A DNA stretch of 64,000 bases, taken from positions 1,798,001 to 1,862,000 of the forward strand of contig CM069871.1 of NCBI GenBank assembly GCA_036172665.1, read 5' to 3'. Position numbers and translations under genes: made by a program. Of this stretch, positions 31,701-42,200 are shown one piece after another (within the stretch, counting starts at the first letter, position 1; every line of letters starts with the position of its first letter). The notes beneath the pieces were generated by a model. That model searched no databases, was not told the origin of the DNA, and saw nothing but the letters and a program-made list of their open reading frames with translations. This DNA comes from Prosopocoilus inquinatus. Its lineage: Eukaryota; Arthropoda; Insecta; Coleoptera; Lucanidae.

Positions 31701-32074
31701 CAAACCGTAATACTTACAGCTTCGGGAGAATAGAAAATTATAATGAAAATGACCAAAGAAGAAAATATTTTTAAGTATCTGAGTTGGCAACAAGGGGGCG
31801 CAAATCAATGGTCTCAACAATAAAAATCAATTTTACCAACGAAAGTCTCAGAATACGCTGCGGCTTCGATGGTGTCGTTAGAAAGCTAAATTAATTCTGC
31901 ACAACTTTTGTTTTAGACTTATTATAGTATCGCCATTTACAAGAGTGTAAGAAACAGTTGAATTATTTACTTTAAAAAAATATCATAACTTCTGTACTCT
32001 TTATCAGAAATTCACGAACGGCGGCTCGTTTCAAAGGAAATTTTCAGCTTCCGCCCATATTGAGACACCTCTTT
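31701..32074 (-). repeat. Repeat remnant ending in TGTCTCAATAYGGGCG
   Basis: On the minus strand the right end reads GGTGTCTCAATATGGGCGGA (about 32072-32053). It resembles the start of the left inverted arm, GGTGTTTCAATACGGGCGAT at 28597. The next sequence, CGAGCCGCCGTTCGTGAATT, has a relative near 48250 (AATTCACGAACGGCG). It appears to be another copy of the same end type. Confidence 0.5.
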
Positions 32075-33480
32075 GGTCAAGAGATGGCGCTTTGAATAAT
32101 TATCGTTATGCCTTGATATTGTTTCAGCTTTCATTTTTGGTCAAAAGATGACGCTCTGGGATATTCCATTAAATCTTAATTTTAGAGATTCAATTTAATT
32201 TTGAAATTAAATTCATTGCAAAGACGGCAGTGAGAATGACAAGAAATAATGTTGCAGGAAATTCAATTGGCAAATTGTTTTCCTATTTGGTCAAGAGATG
32301 GCGCTTTTTTGAATAATTGTCGACGTGCCTTGATTTTTCTTTTATTGAATTTTCTTAAAAAAATATCATACGATATAAGAATAAATACGTTGCGATTTCC
32401 TGCTTTCTGAAATTAGAATTAAACGGCTTTCATTTTTGGTCAAAAGGTGGCGCTCTAAGAAATTCCATTAAAAATTTAGCTTTTCAATTTAATTTTCAAA
32501 TCAAACTGTGAAAGTGAAATGAAATGAAAAATTCAATTGAAATTGTTTTTCCAATTGGTCAGGTGACGGCGCTTTTAATAATAATTCCCGTCACACTTTC
32601 ATTTTTATTTTGCAATTTAATTTTCATAAAATACTATATCTAAACATGGCATAAAAATAAAAACTACGTTCCAATATTTGAGATTAGAATAAAACCGCTT
32701 TCATTTTTAGTCAAGAGATGGCGCTCTAAGAAATTCATTGATTTTCAATTTTCAATTCAATTTTGAAATTAAATTCATTGCGGTGATAGCGGTGAGATTA
32801 TCAGCGGGAAGATGAAACGATGTTAGAAGAAATTCGATTAAAATGATTGTTTTCCTGTTTGGTCAAGAGATGGCGCTTTGAATAATTATTGGTAATGCCT
32901 TGATATTTTTGCGATTTGATTTTGCTAAAAAGAAAAAAATATCATCTGGTATAAAAATAAATACAATGTGAAATTAGAATAAAACAGCATTCGTTTTCTG
33001 TCAAGAGATGGCGCTGTAAAAAACGGCATCACTTCTTGAATTTGATTTTAATTTAGAATGCGAATAAAGCCGTTACGAAATTGGAAGGTTGGAACAGAAA
33101 GCAGAAAGATGAAATGCTGTTACGAGCAAATTCGATTGTTTTCCTATTTGGGCCAGGAGATGGCGCTTTTAATAATTTCTGTTACACCTTGAAGTTATTT
33201 TTTAGAAAACATCTAAATCGATTTTTGAACGTTAATGGTAAAATTTTATTTAATGTTATTTTATTTAAAACCAAAACTTCGTTCATTTTTTTTTTGGGGG
33301 GTATCCGACGCTCAATTGTTTTTTTTTTGTGAATATCTGTAGCAGTACTGAAATAGATTCTACAACTTCTTTTATCTTTTTTTCTTTGTAAAGTCAAAAA
33401 CAAAAAAAAATTAAGCAGGAATTATTTTATAGACAACTTCTGCGTTATTAGTTTTGTTATATACGTAGTCTCATTAGAAT
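32075..33480. repeat. AGATGGCGCT half-unit array, paralogous copy
   Basis: Nine cores at about 32084, 32148, 32299, 32446, 32573, 32717, 32868, 33009 and 33161, collinear with 21472-22960. Shared details include CAAAGACGGCAGTGAGAATG, ATTATCAGCGGGAAGATGAA and TTTTTTGGGGGGTATC. A deletion of about 80-90 bp shortens the first half-unit here. Confidence 0.9.
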
Positions 33481-33509
33481 TGGATTTAGAATCGAAAAAC
33501 GTAATAATA

Positions 33510-33709
33510 TACAGGGTGTTCCATTTAGAAAAAAATTTAAAACTTTAGTTTATATCTCGTTTATCCGACCAGCAATTGTTTTTTTCTGCGAGCACACAGA
33601 GAAACTTTGAATTAGTCCCTTCAAGTTTCGTGTTAAGCAATTTTTTGCCCAAAATCAAAAATAAAAGAGTTCAAGGGGGTAGTAGGAATTCTCGCGTAGT
33701 CACCCTGTA
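33510..33709. mobile_element. 200-bp CAGGGTG-ended MITE, copy 2
   Basis: TACAGGGTGTTCCATTTAG to GTAGTCACCCTGTA, exactly as long as the copy at 22987-23186 and in the same neighbourhood, so both derive from one insertion before the segment was duplicated. Confidence 0.7.
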
Positions 33710-33799
33710 CAACTTAAAATAGAGTTTTATGATTGGTTCTTACCACAACAATAAAATTTAACAGTGTTTTAAATTGATTAATGCTTTTGATACAGAATC

Positions 33800-33870
33800 T
33801 CCCCCATGCTCCATGATATGATACTCCGCAAGGGTGGAATTTAGGACCTTATTGTTTTGTGTTTTGTAAA
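33800..33870. repeat. Single unamplified 111-bp-type unit
   Basis: CCATGATATGATACTCCGCA, then AGGGTGGAATTTAGGACCTT and ATTGTTTTGTGTTTTGTA. It corresponds to the first monomer of the 23288-24397 array, with the GTGGAA variant, but lacks CAAGATATTC and does not continue as a tandem array. Confidence 0.85.
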
Positions 33871-34477
33871 TCTGCAATATAATTAAAGAAAAGGTCTTCC
33901 TTAATGTACGCAGGAAAAAAAAATCACAGCCAACTCCCACGCTTTTGGTTGCTGCCCACGCTTGAGGTCGGCAGTAACTGTTTAATTAATTAATTAATTA
34001 ATTAATTGATTATCGATGATACCTCTGCGAAACGAAGCCGATTTCGTCTGGCAACTCTTTATATAACAGGCATACGCAACAAGTCGCCATAAATTACCAT
34101 ATTTACACGGCGCTGAATTTATTGCGCCCATTACTAATATTAAACGTGGCCATATTTTTAATAACACGCCAGCAAATTTCCTTCCGTGTTCGTGCGTTCT
34201 GTGTATACTGTGTATGTATGTGTGTATATGTGAGCGTAGATGAATTATAGCCAATTTGCAAATTAGAAAAAAAAAAAAAAAAAACTCCGCAAACTGTTTT
34301 CTTTTTACGGGAGGCGTCGCGTCGGTCGATACTTCGAGTCGAGAGTTCCGGAACTTCGCGTAACGTACGCCGCGCCGCCCCTGGGCGCTAGCCCAAGATA
34401 TTTTTCTGTCTTCTATATAACATTTCAATTTCATAATGTTTGAAACACGTAAGTTACTTGCTGTGATGGTTTTATGA
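33871..34477 (-). other. No clear gene; A-run and (TTAA)n tract
   Basis: (TTAA)n at 33981-34007 and an A-run at about 34267-34285. A long minus-strand frame (205 codons, 34611-33994) starts as a GC-richer stretch and crosses the A-run. I think it is LTR-element leader DNA rather than a gene. Confidence 0.35.
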
Positions 34478-34575
34478 TTGTCAGTTTGTGGCTCCACGTC
34501 GGGCGCCATCCATTTTATGGAGTGATTTGGTTTGCTTTGTGGCCCCACGTCGCGTCCAGCGCCAGTTTGCGTAAT
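34478..34575 (-). repeat. Second pair of primer-binding-site-like motifs
   Basis: On the minus strand TGGCGCCCGACGTGGAGCCA (about 34509-34490) and CTGGCGCTGGACGCGACGTG (about 34566-34547) lie ~57 bp apart and resemble the motifs at 29960-30145. They are in the same orientation and again duplicated. Confidence 0.5.
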
Positions 34576-35994
34576 ACTTGTTACCACCGACTCAGTGGTA
34601 CTTATGTTCAATTTTTAATTATTTCTTTTATATACTTACACGTTGGTATGTAATCTAATACATATGTACATATAATTCTCTATGCCTTGCATTCTGGACG
34701 TTGTTGGCGTCGAAATTCGGCGCGAGCTGCGAAAGAGATTGATTGCCGGTGAATATTGCGGGCGTGCATTGTTGTTGCGGGGCCATAATGCCCCGAAGTT
34801 TCAACCCTGATAGACAGTCTATTTAAAAAACTCTCAAACTGCGAAATTGAATGAGATGAATGCAGGCAGGCAAGCAACGTATTTTGCGCGCGCGCCCGGC
34901 CCCGCACAAAAAGGGACGCAGAAAGAGAAGCAGCAGCAAAGAATAAAATCTGCTCCGAAAGATTAAAACCAGCCGACTTGCTTAACTCCAGCCGTGCCCA
35001 AATTGCAGTGGTTTAGAAAAGCTGTTTCCTTTTTTTTTTTTTAATTAGCGAGCTCAACTTGTCTGTTCCTTCATATTATTTGAGAATGAGAGTGAATGAA
35101 ATTTTACAAGAAAAGAAAATCGAAAGTGCAAGGAGTATTTTAATAAATTCATCTTCGATCGAGAAAAAAAAAACGGTTTGAACTCGGTGCCTTTTTTTTA
35201 ATAATCGAGAATGAGTTCGCCTTGAACGATGTAAAACCGGTCGTAAATCATCAAGGCCCCTTTTTTTTTAATAACTATAAAAACATGATAATACGTATGT
35301 ATTGTTACAGTTACAATCATTTCCGCATGTTTTCTTTGCGGTCGGGTAGGCTTCCCTTCATACACGTTTGTGTTGGGTGTTGTTGATCGCCGCAGGGTCT
35401 CTATTCGTCCGGGACATTTTTTTTTTAATTTTCTCTCTTCCTCTTCTTCACTTCAGTAACGAGACGGTTCAAGCGTTGCCACGCCTGTTAACGCCAGTGA
35501 GTTTTGGGTGTGATGGAAACGAAGTTATTGTTGGATTCGATTACCCTACCGTCGTGTGCGGTTACACTCACTCCGTTAGATGCAGAGCGCTAATAAATTA
35601 TTTAGATCGATTCTTGCTATGAAAATTTTAACGTATGTTAATTTCTTACGATTAGTGCATACGAAGATAATGGCGTGTCAAGAAATAATACAGAGAGACG
35701 GTTGACCGAGCGGAGGAAAAATCGCAGCTTGAGATTTGAAGAAATGACCGGGATTTCGGCAATAAAAATCTGTCAAGCTAAATTGCACAGCAAGAGTTAA
35801 TCTAAATAGTTTAATAACGCAATGTATTTCCTCGATTGTTTATGGGACTGATTTCTACTGTTTCTGTGGACGTCAAAAATACATCCTTTTCTGGCTTGTT
35901 TTCCCCGAGTATAAAGTGACCAATTATTTTTCATTCGAAAACGGGGCGACTTGAAAAATTAAACATAATTCGGTAAAAAAATACAAAATACTGG
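34576..35994. other. No gene seen
   Basis: Unique DNA, with GCGCGCGCGCCCGGCCCCGC at about 34886-34905 and several T-runs. Two lines share the phrase CTCGGTGCC/AAGGCCCC followed by TTTTTTTTAATAA (about 35186 and 35257). The plus-strand 84-codon frame at 35368 begins without ATG and is not recognisable. Confidence 0.35.
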
Positions 35995-36625
35995 GTGGTT
36001 CTTTCACTGTGTGCAAATATTTAAACCTCCAATAATACATCACCATAAATGGCAACGGTTGAACTCATACGTTCTTAACAAAAATTTAATAGTTTTCGAG
36101 AAAAATTCAGTGGAAAATTTTCCCTAAACCGTTTGAGAACTGCTGGCCGTAGCCGAAGATAGGTCAGTAATTCACTTGACCTTGTGCACGAACGACGTAA
36201 ATCAGCCGCCCTGTCAGCTGATCAATCAAAACATTCTCAACGCGTCTACAATGTGCCTGGATTTATTAAAATAAATAAATGTAACTTCACTTCAAGTAAT
36301 GACAACTTTAAGTATTTTTAAATTAAAAACTAATGCAATTCAAGAAGCTCCGAATATCGCGTGTGGTCCGTAATTGCCGAACAAGTTAAAAGCGAGGTAC
36401 AAACAAATTGTAATTTCTCATTCCATATGTATTTTTAATAGACTTATCAAAATTTGACGTTATTTTTTTCCACGGACCATAAGTAGTACTACTTTCATAG
36501 CTAGCAGCGTGATTACAGGAAAAGTCGATTTACGTAAAAGGCAGAAAGAAAACATTTTCAGCGCGCTCGCCTAATTGATGCACAAATTTTCGGATTTATT
36601 TTATTTATCGATATCGTAAAACAAA
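35995..36625 (+). repeat. ~640-bp duplicated segment, copy 2
   Basis: Collinear with 25190-25830 at roughly 80-85% identity by eye. It has a longer GAATATCGCGTGTGGTCCGT insertion at about 36350 and lost the CGCGGGCGCC segment present in copy 1. Confidence 0.85.
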
Positions 36626-37384
36626 TAAATGTAATATTACTTCGCTCAGTGAATTAAAGTTTCAAATAAAACAATTAATAAACGATATCGGTGATTATTA
36701 TTACGAAACGCTGCGTTGAAGATTGAGTGAGGGTATCGGTGGGCGTGTTCATACCGAGAGGAAGGCAAAGTTGACCTAAATATTTTCTTCTCGCACATTT
36801 CAACAGTTCCAAACAAGTAGTAACTCCGAATCTTTTTCGCTACGATACGGTAGCCACCAAAAAATATTTTTTCATTTGCACACAGTAAAAAAAAACAGCC
36901 TGTATAACAACATATGAAGTATAGACATCGTATCCAGCAGAGAAAAATGAGAAAAAGTTACGTTGAGAACCATCTGTCGATTTTTCGAGGAGTTACATAA
37001 TTTATGAAACAAAAATATTGGCGCTCGAAAGCGTTTTGTGGTAAAAAAAAAAACGTAGGTTTGAAGCTTACAGAAGAATTTGATCGGCTTGACTGAAGAC
37101 GAAACTGAAATTTGAAAATGTCCTTTCCGACTGTATACGTTCTTTATAACGGGACATTTACAGATAAGATTTTCAAAACGGGACAATTTTTATGTCCCGA
37201 ATGATCTCTCGGGGACAACCGGACAGCGTCTTCAAAAATAGTACTCTCTCATTCCGTGCGGTCATTTTACCCGAGCAAGGTAAGCGCCGTCTTGTTAATT
37301 CCATTTTGTTACCTGTCTGTTTCCATGTGCGTTTATTGCTCGCGTTCATTAAGACCTCGTTAAAGCTGCGTTGACACTATCCAA
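36626..37384. other. No gene seen; one hairpin
   Basis: A minus-strand 104-codon frame (37186-36872) has no ATG-supported family. CGGGACA and TGTCCCG at 37179-37199 form a 7-bp hairpin near its start. Confidence 0.35.
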
Positions 37385-37556
37385 GTGTACTTTCTCCAAA
37401 TAATACTTTGATGAAATTGTTGGCCGCCGTAGTCCCAATCAGTTCCGATTTTTGAAATTTTCTATCAAAGTCTACTTTGATGGAATTGTTAGATCATCCA
37501 AGTAGCATTCAAGTGAGGCGTGGTCGGCATCAAAGTGCATTTGATCAAAGTACACA
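37385..37556. mobile_element. Possible small MITE with ATCAAAGT repeats
   Basis: The ends GTGTACTTTCTCCAAA (37385-37400) and TTTGATCAAAGTACAC (37541-37556) are imperfect inverted repeats. The interior has several further ATCAAAGT/ACTTTGAT copies in both orientations (about 37408, 37462, 37471, 37529), a subterminal-repeat pattern typical of non-autonomous DNA transposons. Confidence 0.5.
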
Positions 37557-37654
37557 TGAGCTTTACTCCTTTATAGCAAGTGGTAAGGGGCAGATTTTCA
37601 CCGGCAGTTTGGCGCCGGGTGTAGTAAGCCTTCGTCCAATCTCGTGAGCAACGT

Positions 37655-37981
37655 TTGAGCTCCGCGAGCCGTCACAGCCCCCTTCGTGCCTTCGCTGAAA
37701 GAGAAAGAGAAAGAAAAAGATATTGCCGCGTCCGATTGAATTTGTCGCAGCCATGCGGAGAAAATCTTCAGTATGAACATTCCAAATTTTTCTTCTTGCC
37801 TGCGGAACTTTTGCGTGACTTAATTTCCCCGGGGCGTGCATGTCGCCAGTGGCGTAGATTAAGCCGGGCTGCCGGAGGACGCACTGTTTGCTGGGAGCAA
37901 CGTAGCCAGTCGCTTTCGTCATATCTTTTAAAGACATATTTACACTCTCTTGTCTATTTACGTTACGCTTTGCTTTTGTAA
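37655..37981 (+). CDS. Open frame with F-box-like stretch, doubtful
   Basis: A 108-codon frame. Residues 48-82 read LPAELLRDLIS, then RACRQWRRLSR, then a W fourteen residues later, which echoes the F-box pattern (LPxELL...VCRxWRRL...LW) but lacks ~11 residues from the middle. The frame starts without an ATG and an equally long minus-strand frame overlaps it (38102-37563). It could be a decayed F-box fragment or chance similarity in GC-richer DNA. Confidence 0.15.
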   Translation: MSSASRHSPLRAFAERERERKRYCRVRLNLSQPCGENLQYEHSKFFFLPAELLRDLISPGRACRQWRRLSRAAGGRTVCWEQRSQSLSSYLLKTYLHSLVYLRYALLL

Positions 37982-39228
37982 TTCTATCTTTACATAGTTC
38001 TTTGTTAATTGTTTTAATGCTTGGCTCCGCGGAGCGCAAAATAATTATGCAGTTTTGGAGAGTTTCCCCGTCTGCATTTGTACGTTTGCTAATATTAGCC
38101 ATTCTGCGCTTAACGTTTTAATTTTTTTTTAATCGCCACTTTATATCTGATGCTGGTGGCTAATTGTAAGCAGACACGAGAGTACTCACGCCGATGCACC
38201 GTTGCCCCTCGGTTTGGGCCACGTTTGGTTCAAGATTTTGGACCGAACTTAAATAATGTGGAGCTACGTAATTCTCTAAATGATTTATTTTTGGATAGAA
38301 CCTAATTGTAACATCATACAGGCCCTGATGAAGCTACTAAAATAAACCGAAACTCAATTTATAATTCTTTTCGTTTAAATCGGCCTCCTATTTAAAGAGA
38401 AGAATGTTTTTGACTAAAGAAAACAGAGTTAGCATCAGTTAGTAGTAGCTACAATGACATGAATGATTCAACACTCGGAGATATGTCAGTTTTTCTTTGT
38501 TGATTTACAAGAATCTGAAAAGTTAGAGAGAGAACAGCCGATATGAATTTTATTTTTCAAAAAGAAGAGTTTTGTAAAATGATGACTTACGCGATTTCAT
38601 ATTGAATATTATGTGTAGTATAATATAATAATTGATTCTGAGAACGTATGCTCAAGAGGCAAGGAATGCTAATATTCATCAGAGGCGGGTGGGTTTTATT
38701 TTATGTCCATAGTTCAATGTGAGGCAAAGTTTGTTTGTTTTTAACAACTAAAAACCGACTTGTTTTAATTAGGCGAAGTTTGAACTTTTTTTGTTTTTTT
38801 TTTTTTTTCTTTGATAGTCGAATATTTCATCCTACTTTGAAAATTAAAATCAATTTTTTCAAATTTTTTTCCTTCAAATTAATTTACGTTATCCAACAGG
38901 TTGTGTGGAGTGCGCGAAACGAAAATTAAATTCAGCACGGCGACTTGTTTATGATTTTATCACGCAATGAAATTAGAAGCCCGCGAAAGTTACGGCGCGT
39001 TCTCCGTGGGCTGAGTCAGCGAAGAATTTTTAATTTCCGTTCCAGGAGGACCAGAAATATTTAAGTGTAATTTACTGTAAACTCGAGCTCGTTAGAAAAA
39101 GGCTAAATTAAAAACAGTGCGAGTTTTCGATTGCCGAAAATATTTCTACAATGCTCGGTCATTATTAAATTTTTAATTCAACTATGTACAGTAAAACCTC
39201 CGCATTGTTGGTAGAGATTAGAGATTTA
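37982..39228. other. No gene seen
   Basis: Unique AT-rich DNA with a T-run at about 38786-38810. Confidence 0.4.
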
Positions 39229-42200
39229 CACAAAAATTAACAGGCGCATTTTTTTTTCTTTTTGGTTTAAATTGACAAAATTGTTTAGTTAGCATTTCAC
39301 AATAGTACGGTCGTCCACTCAGGCTTAATCGCCGCTGCGGATATTGTCTCAAGCATGAATTGCTTAGCTTGAAAATCAAGTTTTTTCTTTTCGATCAAAG
39401 GAACGTACGCAAAGTTGCCGTTTTAACAGAGGGAATTCCATGCTGGCAAATGAAATCCAAGTCGTTCGAACTTGGTTACAATACTACGCCAGCAGATCGT
39501 ATTTCGATTCAAAACAATTAACGCGCTCGCTCATTAAACGTGTTTTTGATGAGACGCTGACTGTTTTTTGGACCCGAGCGTTTAGTCGCATTCTGCTCGG
39601 ATAGTTTAAAAAGGGAAATGCGTAAACTAAGGCATAAGTAAGAAAAAAACTTACATTCTTTAAGTAAAGAGGTATCCGCAGTAAGAGATTTTACCGTACT
39701 TATGTATTTTTTTAACGTGAAAATAAAAGCGTTTGGGGTTTTGTTCGAATCGAAACGAATTTGCTTTTTGCCTCTGTCTTACATGTACCCACGTGTTTTT
39801 TACGTTTACGTTTCATTAATTATGGTACGTCCTATTAAATTTGATAAATCTGTAGCGAAAGGCAGATGATAATCATACTGGTAAACAAAGCCTAATTAAA
39901 TATCTCGACGCGAGGGGTTGTTAAATTAATGAATAAATTATTACTTCCGCTTAATATTATATCAAGTTTAATCATTTACTTATGCTTTCATTAGGTGATG
40001 TATTTAGGGCTTGTTAATTTGAAGAAAAAACTCGGCCTTTCAAATAATCCTGTTTGACAGCAGCAACGAACATTTTTATTTGGATTAAAAAATTAAAATT
40101 CGTTTTTATTCCATTTTTTTTTTTTAGTAAGTGCTGCATTACACAAAAATTAACAGGCGCATTTTTTTTAGGTTTAAATTGACAAAATTGTTTAGTTAGC
40201 ATTTCACAAGAGTACGGTCGTTCACTCAGGCTTAATCGCCGCCGCGGATATTGTCTCAAGCATGAATTGCTTAGCTTGAAAATCAAGTTTTTTCTTTTCG
40301 ATTAAAGGAACGTCCGCAAAGTTAACGTTTTAAGAGAGGGAATTCCATGCTGGCAAATGAAATCCAAGTCGTTCGAAATTGGTTACAATGCTACGCCAGC
40401 AGATCGTATTTCGATTCAAAACAATTAACGCGCTCGCTCATTAAACGTGTTTTTGATGAGACGATGACTGTTTTTTTGAACCCGAGCGTTTAGTCGTATT
40501 CTGCTCGGATAGTTTAAAAAGGGAAATGCGTAAACTAAGGCACGAGTAAGAAAAAAACTTACATTCTTTAAGTAAAGAGGTATCCACAGCAAGAGATTTT
40601 ACTGTACTTATGTATTTTTTTAAAGTGGAAATAAAAGTGTTTGGGGTTTTGTTCGAATCGAAACGAATTTGCTTTTTGCCTCTATCTTACATGTATCCAC
40701 GTGTTTTTTACGTTTACGTTTTATTAATTATGGTACGTCCTATTAAATTTGATAAATCTGTAGCGAAAATCAGATGATAATCATACTGAGTAAACAAAGC
40801 CTAGTTAAATATCTCGACACGAGGAGTTGTTGAATTAATGAATAAATTATTACTTCCGCTTAATATTATATCAAGTTTAATCATTTACTTATGCTTTCAT
40901 TAGGTGATGTATTTAGGGCTTGTTAATTTGAAGAAAAAACTCGGCCTTTCAAATAATCCTGTTTGACAGCAGCAACGAACATTTTTATTTGGATTAAAAA
41001 ATTAAAATTCGTTTTTATTCCATTTTTTTTTTAGTAAGTGCTGCATTACACAAAAATTAACAGGCGCATTTTTTTTTTTTTTGGTTTAAATTGACAAAAT
41101 TGTTTAGTTAGCATTTCACAAGGGTACGGTCGTCCACTCAGCCTTAATCGCCGCCGTGGATATTGTCTCAAGCATGAATTGCTTAGCTTGAAAATCAAGT
41201 TTTTTCTTTTCTATCAAAGAAACGTACGCAAAGTTAACGTTTTAACAGAGGGAATTCCATGCTGGCAAATGAAATCCAAGTCGTTCGAACTTCGTTACAA
41301 TGCTACGCCAGCAGATCGTATTTCGATTCAAAACAATTAACGCGCTCGCTCATTAAACGTGTTTTTGATGAGACGATGACTGTTTTTTTGGACCCGAGCG
41401 TTTAGTCGCATTCTGCTCGGATAGTTTAAAAAGGGAAATGCGTAAACTAAGGCATGAGTAAGAAAAAAACTTACATTCTTTAAGTAAAGAGGTATCCGCA
41501 GTAAGAGATTTTACCGTACTTATGTATTTTTTTAACGTGAAAATAAAAGCGTTTGGGGTTTTGTTCGAATCGAAACGAATTTGCTTTTTGCCTCTGTCTT
41601 ACATGTACCCACGTGTTTTTTACGTTTACGTTTCATTAATTATGGTACGTCCTATTAAATTTGATAAATCTGTAGCGAAAGGCAGATGATAATCATACTG
41701 GTAAACAAAGCCTAATTAAATATCTCGACGCGAGGGGTTGTTAAATTAATGAATAAATTATTACTTCCGCTTAATATTATATCAAGTTTAATCATTTACT
41801 TATGCTTTCATTAGGTGATGTATTTAGGGCTTGTTAATTTGAAGAAAAAACTCGGCCTTTCAAATAATCCTGTTTGACAGCAGCAACGAACATTTTTATT
41901 TGGATTAAAAAATTAAAATTCGTTTTTATTCCATTTTTTTTTTTAGTAAGTGCTGCATTACACAAAAATTAACAGGCGCATTTTTTTTAGGTTTAAATTG
42001 ACAAAATTGTTTAGTTAGCATTTCACAAGAGTACGGTGGTTCACTCAGGCTTAATCGCCGCCGCGGATATTGTCTCAAGCATGAATTGCTTAGCTTGAAA
42101 ATCAAGTTTTTTCTTTTCGATTAAAGGAACGTCCGCAAAGTTAACGTTTTAAGAGAGGGAATTCCATGCTGGCAAATGAAATCCAAGTCGTTCGAAATTG

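Noticed and set aside
33994..34611. 205-codon minus-strand gene
   Set aside because: It crosses a ~19-base A-run (poly-Phe in translation) and the primer-site-like repeats. It looks like noncoding leader and linker DNA.
36872..37186. 104-codon minus-strand gene
   Set aside because: AT-rich, Phe/Ser/Lys-biased translation without motif.
37563..38102. 179-codon minus-strand gene
   Set aside because: No family resemblance. It reads through a poly-Phe/pyrimidine stretch and overlaps an equally long plus frame.
38325..38353. Hammerhead ribozyme (CTGATGA ... GAAAC)
   Set aside because: The 17 bases between the two boxes (AGCTACTAAAATAAACC) cannot form stem II and no flanking stems are evident.
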